This document shows, in pieces, positions 36,931 through 45,003 of a stretch of DNA of 60,028 nt. The stretch lies in contig JAUVUZ010000022.1 in NCBI GenBank assembly GCA_030604885.1, forward strand, positions 1 through 60,028, in the 5' to 3' direction. The position numbers were made by a program, and so were the translations under genes. Position 1 is the first letter of the stretch, and the number at the start of each line of letters is the position of its first letter. The DNA is from Alphaproteobacteria bacterium (GTDB lineage Bacteria; Pseudomonadota; Alphaproteobacteria; Rhodospirillales; Rhodospirillaceae). Under the pieces are notes generated by a model, which was not told the DNA's origin, made no database searches, and saw only the letters and a program-made list of their open reading frames with translations.

Positions 36931-38424
36931 ATGACCCAGCGGATTCACCAGGCGCTCGACGATCCGGTGCGCCTCGACGCCCTGTCCCGCTACATCCTCC
37001 GCCAGACCGGCTCCCTCCGCGATTTCGAAGCCCTCACCGCGCTGGCGGCGGAGCGCCTCGACGCGCCGATGGCCGCCATCGGCCTGATCGAACGCGACGC
37101 CAAGTGGTTCCACACCCACCTCGGCTTCGAGCGGGAGGAAATTCCCGCCGACGCGGCGTTCGGCCGCTTCGCCATCGCCCAGGGCGGCACCTTCGTGGTG
37201 GAGGACGCCGCCGCCGACCCCCGCTTCGCCGACAACCCGCTGGTCGCCGAAGAGCCGCGCGTGCGGTTCTACGCGGGCGCCGCCATCGAGGTGCACGGCC
37301 AGCGCATCGGCACCCTGGCGGCGATGGACAGCCGCCCCCGCCCCCGCCCCGGCGACGCCGCCCTCGCCGCCCTCGAACGCCTCGCCGGTCTCGTCGGCTC
37401 GCTGTTCGAGCTGCACGACGCCGCCCGTCGCGGCCGGTTTTCCGAGCGCGCCCTGAGCCACGCGGAAATCCGCCAGGCGATGGCGATGCGCGCCGCCAAG
37501 ATCGCGTCGTGGAGCTGGGACCTCGGCAGCGACATCGTCGACTGCGACGACACCCTGCGCACGATGTTCGGCCTGCCCGCCGGGCTGCCGGTGACCGGCC
37601 GCGACCTGATCGCCGCCATCACCCCCGAGCACGTGGCGGCGCTGCGCGAGGCGCTGCGGGATTCGCTGGTGGTGGACCAGGATTTCTCCGGCGAGTTCCG
37701 CGTCGCCGCCAACGGCCGCTGGCTGCTGGGCCTCGGCCGGGTGTTCGAGCGCGACGCCGAAGGCCGCGCCGCCGCGGTGCTGGGGGTCTACATCGACATC
37801 ACCGCCACCAAGGAATCCGAGGAAAAGACCCGCCTGCTGCTGCGCGAGCTCAACCACCGCGTCAAGAACACCCTGGCGATGCTGCAATCCCTCGCCGGGC
37901 AGACGCTGCGGCGCTCGCGCAACGACAAGGAATTCACCGTCGCCTTCTCGGGCCGCCTCCAGGCCCTCGCCGCCGCCCACACCCTGCTCTCGGACCGGGA
38001 GTGGGAGAGCATCGACCTCCTCACCCTGCTCAAGACCCAGGTGTCGCCCTACGCCTTCGATTTCGACGAGCAGGTGGCGGTGGCGTGCCCGGACATCGCC
38101 CTCGACCCCGACGAGGCCCTCGGCCTCGGCCTGGTGCTGCACGAGCTCGCCACCAACGCCGCCAAGTTCGGCGCCCTCTCCCGCTCCGGAGGCCGGGTGG
38201 CGGTGGCCTGCACCGAGGACGACGCGGACGCGCGGGTGATCGAATGGACCGAATCCGGCGGTCCGCCGGTGCGGCCGCCGAAGTCGGGCGGGTTCGGCTC
38301 GATCCTGATCGCCCGCAGCCTCGACAAGATCGTCGGCAGCTCGGTGGAGGTGGCCTACCCCACCACCGGCCTGCGGGTGCGCATCCGCATTCCCAAAACC
38401 GTCCGCCCCCCCTCCCCCGCCTGA
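36931..38424 (+). CDS. Cytoplasmic GAF-PAS HWE histidine kinase
   Basis: A kinase of 497 residues from ATG 36931, without membrane segments: GAF domain (residues about 20-160, ERDAKWFHTHLGFEREEIP), a PAS domain of PAS_3 type (about 185-300, RAAKIASWSWDLGSDIVDCD) and an HWE core with His309 in LRELNHRVKNTLAMLQSLAG, FHELATN-like LHELATNAAKFGALS and GGFGSILIARSL. The start is uncertain: an in-frame ATG at 36793 would add 46 residues and would fit the upstream EcfG-like promoter. It is a likely second input kinase for PhyR, with a soluble (redox, light or ligand) sensor. Confidence 0.9.
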   Translation: MTQRIHQALDDPVRLDALSRYILRQTGSLRDFEALTALAAERLDAPMAAIGLIERDAKWFHTHLGFEREEIPADAAFGRFAIAQGGTFVVEDAAADPRFADNPLVAEEPRVRFYAGAAIEVHGQRIGTLAAMDSRPRPRPGDAALAALERLAGLVGSLFELHDAARRGRFSERALSHAEIRQAMAMRAAKIASWSWDLGSDIVDCDDTLRTMFGLPAGLPVTGRDLIAAITPEHVAALREALRDSLVVDQDFSGEFRVAANGRWLLGLGRVFERDAEGRAAAVLGVYIDITATKESEEKTRLLLRELNHRVKNTLAMLQSLAGQTLRRSRNDKEFTVAFSGRLQALAAAHTLLSDREWESIDLLTLLKTQVSPYAFDFDEQVAVACPDIALDPDEALGLGLVLHELATNAAKFGALSRSGGRVAVACTEDDADARVIEWTESGGPPVRPPKSGGFGSILIARSLDKIVGSSVEVAYPTTGLRVRIRIPKTVRPPSPA

Positions 38425-38427
38425 CGG

Positions 38428-38452
38428 GGAACCATCGCGCAGTCCTCGCGTT
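38428..38452 (+). promoter_or_regulatory. EcfG-type promoter of a 50-residue membrane peptide
   Basis: GGAAC at 38428-38432, 16 bases, CGTT at 38449-38452, an exact match placed 35 bases ahead of the ATG at 38487 and only 4 bases after the kinase stop. Confidence 0.77.
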
Positions 38453-38486
38453 GATCCCGCAAGACGAGCAAGGGAGACGCGGAGAC

Positions 38487-38639
38487 ATGCAGCACCGCAC
38501 CGAACGATACGCCGAGTTCCTCGCCCGCGTCGCCGAAGACGCGGTGGTGAACAACCGCATCGGACAGTGGGTCGGCATGGCCGCAGCGCTTCTCCTGGCG
38601 CTCGTCGCCGCGGCGATGGCGAGCGACGTCATCCTATAG
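38487..38639 (+). CDS. Small single-span membrane peptide, 50 residues
   Basis: A hydrophilic N-terminal half (MQHRTERYAEFLARVAEDAV) followed by one hydrophobic helix (VGMAAALLLALVAAAMA). GGGAGACGCGGAGAC precedes the ATG and an exact EcfG promoter lies upstream, so it is very likely a stress-induced gene. No family was recognised. The 204-base gap after it (38640-38843) holds GC-rich hairpins near 38647-38670 and 38675-38692 but no gene. Confidence 0.75.
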   Translation: MQHRTERYAEFLARVAEDAVVNNRIGQWVGMAAALLLALVAAAMASDVIL

Positions 38640-38843
38640 CCGTGGCGCGCGCCCCGCTCCGGCGGGCGCGGCTCAGGGAACTGCGTCCCTGAATGCCGCA
38701 CGTTGGCGGCTCTTAAGATCAAAACGACGGCGAAATCGCCGGATCCCCCAGCGGCCGCATGGCGTCCGCCGAAGGCTCCGCTTTCGCCGAAACCGGCGGC
38801 TCGCGCCGTCACTCGGGATCAACAGACAGGGAAGAACGCAACC

Positions 38844-39119
38844 ATGATCAAGCAATTCCTCACCGTCGCCGCAGTCGTCGGCCTGATGTCCGGCACCGCC
38901 CTCGCCCAGGGCACGGGTGGCGGCGGCGATGCCGGCAGCAGCAGCGGCGCCGGCAGCGGGTCGCAGAACCTGAACCATGCCCCGCCGACCGGCGGCGGCG
39001 TCGGCCCGACCGGCACCGACCAGGCGCCCGCCTACCGCGACCAGCAGGGCAACCCCTGCACCGCCGGGGCCGCCGGGTGCAGCCGCGTCGAAGGCGGCGC
39101 GATGAAAAAGACCCAGTAA
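38844..39119 (+). CDS. Small secreted Gly/Ser-rich protein
   Basis: A 91-residue preprotein with signal peptide MIKQFLTVAAVVGLMSGTAL and cleavage probably after ALA. The mature part is low-complexity (GTGGGGDAGSSSGAGSGS) and ends with two cysteines (NPCTAGAAGCSRVEGG). Its signal peptide matches that of the next gene at 18 of 23 positions, so the pair arose by duplication. No family or function recognised. Confidence 0.75.
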   Translation: MIKQFLTVAAVVGLMSGTALAQGTGGGGDAGSSSGAGSGSQNLNHAPPTGGGVGPTGTDQAPAYRDQQGNPCTAGAAGCSRVEGGAMKKTQ

Positions 39120-39173
39120 CCGGCGCGAACCGGCCTGTTGCCGGATGACGCCCTCAACGCAAGAGGTCACGCG

Positions 39174-39422
39174 ATGATCAAGCAGATCCTGGCCGTCGCC
39201 GCCATCGCCGGATTGATGTCCGGCACCGCGTTCGCCCAAGGGGCGGGCGGCAGCGGCGGCTCCGGCGGTTCCTCCGGCGGCGCTTCGTCGGGAAGTTCCT
39301 CGGGGAGTTCCTCCGGCGTCGGGTCCTCGGACTCGGGGGCGTCGTCCCCCGGCAACACCACCGGCGGCGCGTCCGGACGCGAGGACGACCAGCGCATGCG
39401 GCCGCAGCCGCCGAAACCCTAA
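39174..39422 (+). CDS. Small secreted Gly/Ser-rich protein, paralogue
   Basis: An 82-residue preprotein with signal peptide MIKQILAVAAIAGLMSGTAF, then a Gly/Ser tract (residues about 23-60) and a polar tail ending RMRPQPPKP. Unlike its neighbour it has no cysteine. AGAGG lies upstream of ATG 39174. The tract is of the flexible-linker type; an extracellular or periplasmic spacer role is a guess. Confidence 0.72.
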   Translation: MIKQILAVAAIAGLMSGTAFAQGAGGSGGSGGSSGGASSGSSSGSSSGVGSSDSGASSPGNTTGGASGREDDQRMRPQPPKP

Positions 39423-39486
39423 ACCAAGCGACCGGGCGGCGGACCTCCATCCGCCACCCGCACTCAGAAAAGAAAGGGAGCACACC

Positions 39487-40011
39487 ATGATGATGAAGCA
39501 GCTTTTGACCGCGACGGCCCTCGTTGCCGCCTTCTCCACGGCCGCGATGGCCCAGGACATGAAGCGCCCGGGCACCGACCCCAACGCGCCCGCCGCTTCC
39601 CAGTCGATGAACCGCGACAGCAACACCGCCACCATGAACGCCGGCGACAACCAGTACGGCGTGACGGTGTTCTCGCAGGACCGCCCCACCACTCCGGTGA
39701 CCACGCAGAACGGCTACGTCACCGGCAGCCAGGGCCAGGTGCTCGCCACCAACCTGATCGGCAAGTCGGTGTATAACGGCACCGGCGACACCGCCGAGAA
39801 GGTGGGCGACGTCAACGACGTGCTGATGTCGTCCGACGGCAAGGCCCAGGCCGTGGTGATCGGCGTCGGCGGCTTCCTCGGCCTCGGCGAAAAGGACGTG
39901 GCCGTGGAGTTCAACCGCCTGAGCTGGGGCGCGGACCAGGGCAACGACCGTCGCCTGACGATCCAGGCGTCCAAGGACGACCTGAAGTCCGCCCCCACCT
40001 TCCAGCGCTAA
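39487..40011 (+). CDS. Secreted PRC-barrel domain protein
   Basis: A 174-residue protein: signal peptide (MMMKQLLTATALVAAFSTAA, cleavage after AMA), a polar linker of about 70 residues, then a PRC-barrel (residues about 85-165, NLIGKSVYNGTGDTAEKVGD, VLMSSDGKAQAVVIGVGGFL, KDVAVEFNRLSW). Exported PRC-barrel proteins of this form are common in alphaproteobacteria and often respond to stress. AGGGAG precedes the ATG; a strong terminator follows. Confidence 0.88.
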   Translation: MMMKQLLTATALVAAFSTAAMAQDMKRPGTDPNAPAASQSMNRDSNTATMNAGDNQYGVTVFSQDRPTTPVTTQNGYVTGSQGQVLATNLIGKSVYNGTGDTAEKVGDVNDVLMSSDGKAQAVVIGVGGFLGLGEKDVAVEFNRLSWGADQGNDRRLTIQASKDDLKSAPTFQR

Positions 40012-40036
40012 CCCGCGCGAGAGAGGGAGCGGAACG

Positions 40037-40068
40037 GGAGCGCCGGAGAGATCCGGCGCTCCTTTTTT
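40037..40068 (+). terminator. Rho-independent terminator after the PRC-barrel gene
   Basis: Stem 40037-40047/40052-40062 (GGAGCGCCGGA, loop gaga) is followed by six T. It also lies at the end of putA, which converges from the right. Confidence 0.92.
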
Positions 40069-40071
40069 GCG

Positions 40072-43000
40072 TCAGTCCTCGGTCATCGCGATCAGCGAGG
40101 CGTTGCCCCCCGCCGCCGCGGTGTTGACCGACACCGTCTGCTCCACCGCGAAACGGGCGAGGTAGCCCGGGCCGCCCGCCTTCGGCCCGGTGCCGGAGAG
40201 GCCTGAGCCGCCGAACGGCTGCACCCCCACCACCGCGCCGATGATGTTGCGGTTGACGTAGACGTTGCCGACGCGCAGCCGCTCCACCACCCGGCGCACC
40301 GTGCCCTCGATGCGCGAATGCACGCCGAGGGTGAGGCCGTAGCCGCTGGCGGCGATGGCGTCGAGCACCGCGTCCAGGTCCCTCGCCTTCCAGGTGACGA
40401 CGTGCAGCACCGGGCCGAAGATTTCCCGTTCCAGGTCCGCCGCGCGGTCGAGCCGCACGATCGTCGGCGCCACCCAGCTCCCCTCCGCCGGGGTTTCGCC
40501 CTCGAACGTCACCCGGCCCGCCGCGCGCAGCGCGTCCACATGGGCGCGGATGCCGTCGCGGGCGGCGGCGTCGATCACCGGCCCCACGTCGCTCACGAGA
40601 CGGCGGGGGTCGCCCACCGCCAGCTCCCGCGCCGCGCCCGCGATCATCGCCAGCATGCCCTCGGCCACGTCCTCCTGCACGAACAGCAGGCGCAGCGCCG
40701 AACACCGCTGCCCGGCGGAGCGAAACGCCGAGGCCGCCACGTCGTCGGCGACCTGCTCGGGCAGGGCGGTGGCGTCCACGATCATCGCGTTGAGGCCGCC
40801 GGTCTCGGCGATCAGCGGCACGATCGGCCCGTTTTTCGCGGCCAGCGCGCGGTTGATCGCCCAGGCGGTCTCGGTGGAGCCGGTGAAGGCGACGCCCGCC
40901 ACCGCCGGGTCCGCCACCAGCGCCTGCCCCACCGGGCCGGGCACGAACTGCAGCGCCGCGCCCGGCACCCCGGCGGCATGGGCGAGGCGCACCGCCTCGC
41001 ACGCCACCAGCGGCGTGTTGCCCGCGGGCTTGGCCACCGCCGCGTTGCCCGCCGCCAGCGCCGCCGCCACCTGGCCGACGAAAATCGCGAGCGGGAAGTT
41101 CCACGGCGAAATGCACACGAACACGCCGCGCCCCCGGTGCACCAGGCGGTTGTCCTCGCCGGTGGGGCCGGGCAGGCGCTTCGGCTCGGCGAACAGGCGG
41201 CGCGCCTCCATCGCGTAATAGCGGCAGAAGTCCACCGCCTCGCGCACCTCGGCGATGGCGTCGGCGCGGGTCTTGCCCGCCTCCACCGCCAGCAGCGCCA
41301 TCAGGCGCGGCCCCTCGGCCTCCAGGGCGTCGCCCCAGCGTTCGAGGGCGGCGGCGCGCTCGGGAGCCGGGGTCGCCTCCCACGCGGGGAAGCCCCGGGC
41401 GGCGGCGCGCATCGCCGCGGCGGCGACCTCGGCGGTCGCCTCCACCACCTCGCCCGCCAGGGTGCGGCCGTCGATCGGCGAAACCACCGGCCGCACCGCC
41501 CCGGGCTGCGCCGCGCCGTCGATCAGCGGCGCGGCGGCGGGGCGGGCTTCGAAGTGGGCGGCCACCGCCGCCTCCAGCGCGTCGCGCTCGGCGGCGCAGC
41601 CCAGCTCGTAGCCCCGGGAGTTGCGGCGCGCGCCGTAGAGGTCCAGCGGCAGCGGCAGGCGGCCGTGGCGGGCGCGGGCGCCCTCCCCCAGGCCCGCCGC
41701 CGGGCGGGTCAGCAGCGACTCCACCGGCACGTCGAGGTCCCCCACCGTGGCGACGAACGACGAGTTGGCGCCGTTTTCCAACAGGCGGCGGACGAGGTAG
41801 GCGAGCAGGTCGCGGTGGTGTCCGGCGGGGGCGTAGATGCGGCAGGGCAGGCCGTCCGCCTCCACCACCGGGGCATAGAGGGCGTCGCCCATGCCGTGGA
41901 GCTTCTGGAATTCGTAGCCCGGGTCGGCGCGGTCGGACCACCCCTCGCGCCCCAACTCGCGCACGAACGCCACGGTCAGCGCGTTGTGGGTGGCGAACTG
42001 CGGATAGATGCGCGGCCGCAGCGCCATCAGGCGGCGGGCGCAGGCGACGTAGGACAGGTCGGTGGCGGCCTTGCGGGTGAACAGGGGATAGTCGGCGAGG
42101 CCGCGCTCCTGGGCGCGCTTCACCTCGCTGTCCCAATAGGCGCCCTTGACCAGCCGCACCATCAGGCGGCGGTCGAGGCTTTCCGCCGCCTCGCCCACCC
42201 ACTCCACCACCGCCCGCGCGCGCTTCTGATAGGCCTGGATCGCGAGGCCGTAGCCGTCCCAGCCCTTGAGCGAGGGATCGGCGAGGGAGGCGGCGAAGAC
42301 GTCGAGGGAGAGTTCGAGCCGGTCCGCCTCCTCCGCGTCGATGGTGAGGTTGAGGTCGTAATCCTTGGCGACGCGGCCCAGCTCGATCAGCTTCGGCACC
42401 AGATCGGCCAGCACCGCCTCGGCGTTGGTGGCCTCGTAGCGCGGGTGGATCGCCGACAGCTTCACCGACATTCCCGGCCGGTGCGGCAGCGCGCCCTTGG
42501 ACCCGGCGGCCTTGCCGATGGCGCCGAGGGCGGCGAGATAGGCGGCGTAGTGGGCATCGGCGTCGGCGCGGGTGCGCGCCCCCTCCCCCAGCATGTCGTA
42601 GGAATGGCGATAGCCCTTGGCGGCCTTGGCCTTGGCGCGGTCGAGGGCGGCGCCGATGGTCTGGCCGAGCACGAACTGGGTGCCCATCACCTTCATCGCC
42701 TGCATCGCGGCGGTGCGCACCGTGGGGCGGCCGAGGCGGCGGATCGCGCCGCCGAGGATGCCCTGGGGCGTGTCGCCCGGGCGCAGCACCTTGGCGGTCA
42801 CCCCCATCGCCCAGGCGGAGGCCGACACCAGCCACGCCTCGGACACCCGCTGGTGGTTCTCGAACTGGGCCTCGTTGAGCTTGTCCTCGATCAGGCGGTC
42901 GGCGGTGGCGGCGTCGGGCACCCGCAGCAGCGCCTCGGCCAGCACCATCAGCGCCAGCCCCTCGCGGGTGGAGAGGGCGAACTCGCGCAGGAACTCCTCC

Positions 43001-43194
43001 ACCCCCAGGCTGCCGGTCTCGGCGCGGATGGCGCGGATCAGGCGGGTGGCGTCGGCGTCGATGCGGGCGTCCGCCTCGGGCGCGAACCCCGCCTCGGCGA
43101 TCAGCGCGCGCACCAGGTCGGCGTCGTCGGGGGCGTAGGGGGCGCGGAACGGCGGCAGGGCGAAATCGGGGACGAGGGCGGGCGTGGCGGTCAT
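40072..43194 (-). CDS. putA: Bifunctional proline dehydrogenase / P5C dehydrogenase PutA
   Basis: A 1,040-residue bifunctional enzyme that oxidises proline to glutamate at the inner face of the membrane. The FAD-dependent PRODH barrel shows MVRLVKGAYWDSEVKRAQ and YPLFTRKAATDLSY; the NAD-dependent P5C dehydrogenase shows ISPWNFPLAIF, ETGGLNAMIVDATALPEQV and GQRCSALRLLF with the catalytic Cys. There is no N-terminal ribbon-helix-helix DNA-binding domain, so regulation is by the divergent Lrp-type gene. ATG 43192-43194 has AGGA 8 bases upstream; ATG 43203 is a nearby alternative. With gdhB in the same window, proline carbon can reach 2-oxoglutarate. Confidence 0.96.
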   Translation of the reverse strand: MTATPALVPDFALPPFRAPYAPDDADLVRALIAEAGFAPEADARIDADATRLIRAIRAETGSLGVEEFLREFALSTREGLALMVLAEALLRVPDAATADRLIEDKLNEAQFENHQRVSEAWLVSASAWAMGVTAKVLRPGDTPQGILGGAIRRLGRPTVRTAAMQAMKVMGTQFVLGQTIGAALDRAKAKAAKGYRHSYDMLGEGARTRADADAHYAAYLAALGAIGKAAGSKGALPHRPGMSVKLSAIHPRYEATNAEAVLADLVPKLIELGRVAKDYDLNLTIDAEEADRLELSLDVFAASLADPSLKGWDGYGLAIQAYQKRARAVVEWVGEAAESLDRRLMVRLVKGAYWDSEVKRAQERGLADYPLFTRKAATDLSYVACARRLMALRPRIYPQFATHNALTVAFVRELGREGWSDRADPGYEFQKLHGMGDALYAPVVEADGLPCRIYAPAGHHRDLLAYLVRRLLENGANSSFVATVGDLDVPVESLLTRPAAGLGEGARARHGRLPLPLDLYGARRNSRGYELGCAAERDALEAAVAAHFEARPAAAPLIDGAAQPGAVRPVVSPIDGRTLAGEVVEATAEVAAAAMRAAARGFPAWEATPAPERAAALERWGDALEAEGPRLMALLAVEAGKTRADAIAEVREAVDFCRYYAMEARRLFAEPKRLPGPTGEDNRLVHRGRGVFVCISPWNFPLAIFVGQVAAALAAGNAAVAKPAGNTPLVACEAVRLAHAAGVPGAALQFVPGPVGQALVADPAVAGVAFTGSTETAWAINRALAAKNGPIVPLIAETGGLNAMIVDATALPEQVADDVAASAFRSAGQRCSALRLLFVQEDVAEGMLAMIAGAARELAVGDPRRLVSDVGPVIDAAARDGIRAHVDALRAAGRVTFEGETPAEGSWVAPTIVRLDRAADLEREIFGPVLHVVTWKARDLDAVLDAIAASGYGLTLGVHSRIEGTVRRVVERLRVGNVYVNRNIIGAVVGVQPFGGSGLSGTGPKAGGPGYLARFAVEQTVSVNTAAAGGNASLIAMTED

Positions 43195-43248
43195 GGGCGG
43201 CATCCTGAACCAGAGGCGGGGTCGGCGTTCGCCGCCCTTCGATTCCAC

Positions 43249-43288
43249 ATGATATGCGCTGTTCGGCCGGGCTTCCCGGGTATATCAT
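43249..43288. promoter_or_regulatory. Inverted repeat in the putA / putR gap
   Basis: Perfect 7-base arms ATGATAT (43249-43255) and ATATCAT (43282-43288) are separated by 26 bases in the 126-base divergent gap. Arms this far apart, on two turns plus, fit binding by a multimeric Lrp-type regulator, and they may overlap the -10 elements of both genes. Candidate operator only. Confidence 0.4.
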
Positions 43289-43320
43289 CGTGCGTGGCCG
43301 TGACTTCGGGGGCGGAACCC

Positions 43321-43797
43321 ATGTCGGACAGCGGAATCGACGGACTGGACCGTCTCGACTGCAAGATCCTCCGGGTGTTGCAGGCGGACGGCCGCGTCAC
43401 CACCGCCGAGCTGGCCGAGCGCATCGGCCTCTCCCCCACCGCCACCGCCGACCGCATGAAGCGGCTCACCCGCGACGGCTTCATCCTCGGCTACCGCGCC
43501 CGCCTCGACCCGGCGAAAATCGGGCGCGGCCTGCTGGTGTTCGTCGAGGTGCTGCTGGACCGCACCAGCCCCGACGTCTTCGACGCCTTCGCCGCCCAGG
43601 TGAAGCGCGCGGGCGAGGTGCTGGAATGCCACCTCGTGGCGGGCGGCTTCGACTATCTCATCAAGGCGCGGGTGCGGGACATGACCGCCTACCGCGCCTT
43701 TCTCGCCGAGGTGATCCTGCCGTTGCCGGGGGTGCGGGAAACCCGCACCTACGCGGTGATGGAGGAGGTCAAGGCGGTCGAGACCCTTCCCATATGA
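43321..43797 (+). CDS. putR: Lrp/AsnC-family regulator PutR
   Basis: A 158-residue protein: N-terminal helix-turn-helix (LDRLDCKILRVLQADGRVTT, ELAERIGLSPTATADRMKRL) and C-terminal RAM ligand domain (about 75-150, VECHLVAGGFDYLIKARVRD-like stretch LECHLVAGGFDYLIKARVRD). Divergent placement next to putA is the classical alphaproteobacterial putR arrangement, in which it activates putA in response to proline. Confidence 0.93.
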   Translation: MSDSGIDGLDRLDCKILRVLQADGRVTTAELAERIGLSPTATADRMKRLTRDGFILGYRARLDPAKIGRGLLVFVEVLLDRTSPDVFDAFAAQVKRAGEVLECHLVAGGFDYLIKARVRDMTAYRAFLAEVILPLPGVRETRTYAVMEEVKAVETLPI

Positions 43798-43813
43798 GCA
43801 CCGGACCCCGAAC

Positions 43814-44146
43814 ATGAAACTCCCCGCCCTGCCCTTCACCGTCACCGACTGGGACGCCGTTCCGGTCACCGAGCACCCCGGCGAAACCGGCGTCGCCCAT
43901 TGGCGCACCCTGAACGTGGGCGACGTGCGCATCCGCCGCGTCGACTATTCGCCGGGCTACCTCGCCGACCACTGGTGCGACCGGGGGCACATCCTGTTCG
44001 TGCTGGAGGGCGAGCTGGAGACCGAGCTGAAGGACGGCCGCCGCTTCACCCTCAGGGCCGGGCAGAGCTACGAGGTCTCCGACTTCGGCGACGCCGCCCA
44101 CCGCTCCGCCACCCGCACCGGGGCGAAGCTGTTCATCGTCGACTAG
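43814..44146 (+). CDS. DHCW-motif cupin protein
   Basis: A 110-residue single cupin domain. The segment LADHWCDRGHILFVLEGELE contains the HWC/GH pattern that names the DHCW-motif cupin group; RRFTLRAGQSYEVSDFGDAA is the second cupin motif. Substrate and metal are unknown. It starts 16 bases after putR and may be co-transcribed with it. Confidence 0.88.
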   Translation: MKLPALPFTVTDWDAVPVTEHPGETGVAHWRTLNVGDVRIRRVDYSPGYLADHWCDRGHILFVLEGELETELKDGRRFTLRAGQSYEVSDFGDAAHRSATRTGAKLFIVD

Positions 44147-44152
44147 GGTTCA

Positions 44153-44178
44153 GGAACGAATCGCCGCCGCGCCGGGTT
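44153..44178 (+). promoter_or_regulatory. Possible EcfG-like promoter of the SDR gene
   Basis: GGAAC at 44153-44157, 17 bases, GGTT at 44175-44178. The -10 differs from CGTT in the first base, which is the weakest consensus position. It lies outside the main stress cluster, so it is marginal. Confidence 0.3.
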
Positions 44179-44208
44179 TTCCTCCGACAATCGCAGAGGA
44201 GACCCGGC

Positions 44209-45003
44209 ATGCAGATCGACCTTTCCGACAAGACCGCGGTGGTGAGCGGGTCGTCCGCGGGCATCGGCTTCGCCATCGCCAAGGGATTGGCGTGGGCGGG
44301 GGCGCGGGTGATCGTCACCGGCCGCGACGCGGACAAGCTCGACGCGGCGGTCAAGGAGATCGCCACCCTCGAGCGCGAGGTGAACGTGGAGGGCTACGCG
44401 GTGGACCTCTCCACCGCCGAGGGCTGCGCCGAGCTGATCCAGGCGCATCCGGCCGCCGACATCCTGGTCAACAACCTCGGCATCTTCGAGCAGAAGAACG
44501 CCTTCGAGCTGACCGACGCCGACTGGCAGCGGATGTTCGACGTCAACGTGATGTCGGGGGTGCGGCTGTCGAAGGGCTACCTGCCGCGCATGATCGACAA
44601 GGGCTGGGGGCGGGTGCTGTTCCTGTCGTCCGAATCCGGCCGCGCGATTCCCGCCGACATGCTGCACTACGGCGTCTCCAAGGCGGCGGTGCTGGCGGTG
44701 TCGCGGGGGTTGGCGAAGCGGGTGGCGGGCCACGGCGTCACCGTCAACGCGGTGCTGCCGGGGCCGACCCTGTCGGAGGGCGTGGCGGCGATGCTGGCCG
44801 AGGACGCGGAGGAGAACGGCAAGGACCTCGAGGCGGCGGCCACCGACTTCGTCCGCGCCGCGCGCCCCACCTCGCTGCTGGGCCGCGCCACCAGCATCGA
44901 GGAGGTGGCGAACCTCGCGGTCTACCTGTGCTCGCGCCAGGCCTCGGGCACCACCGGCGCGGCGATGCGGGTGGACGGCGGCGTGGTGGACGACATCACC
45001 TGA
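44209..45003 (+). CDS. Short-chain dehydrogenase/reductase
   Basis: A 264-residue classical SDR with NAD(P) site VVSGSSAGIGFAIAKGLAWA, NNLGI, catalytic Ser in LFLSSESGRAIPADM and YxxxK as YGVSK, and C-terminal MRVDGGVVDDI. Substrate unknown. GTGR (residues TGRD after beta-2) suggests NADP preference, which is only a guess. ATG 44209 follows GAGGAGACC. Its last 8 bases overlap the end of the convergent MFS gene. Confidence 0.9.
   Translation: MQIDLSDKTAVVSGSSAGIGFAIAKGLAWAGARVIVTGRDADKLDAAVKEIATLEREVNVEGYAVDLSTAEGCAELIQAHPAADILVNNLGIFEQKNAFELTDADWQRMFDVNVMSGVRLSKGYLPRMIDKGWGRVLFLSSESGRAIPADMLHYGVSKAAVLAVSRGLAKRVAGHGVTVNAVLPGPTLSEGVAAMLAEDAEENGKDLEAAATDFVRAARPTSLLGRATSIEEVANLAVYLCSRQASGTTGAAMRVDGGVVDDIT

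Noticed and set aside
38677-38704. GGAAC and CGTT ahead of the first secreted protein gene
   Set aside because: The spacer is 19 bases, outside the 16-17 accepted by EcfG, and the pair lies 140 bases from the start codon.
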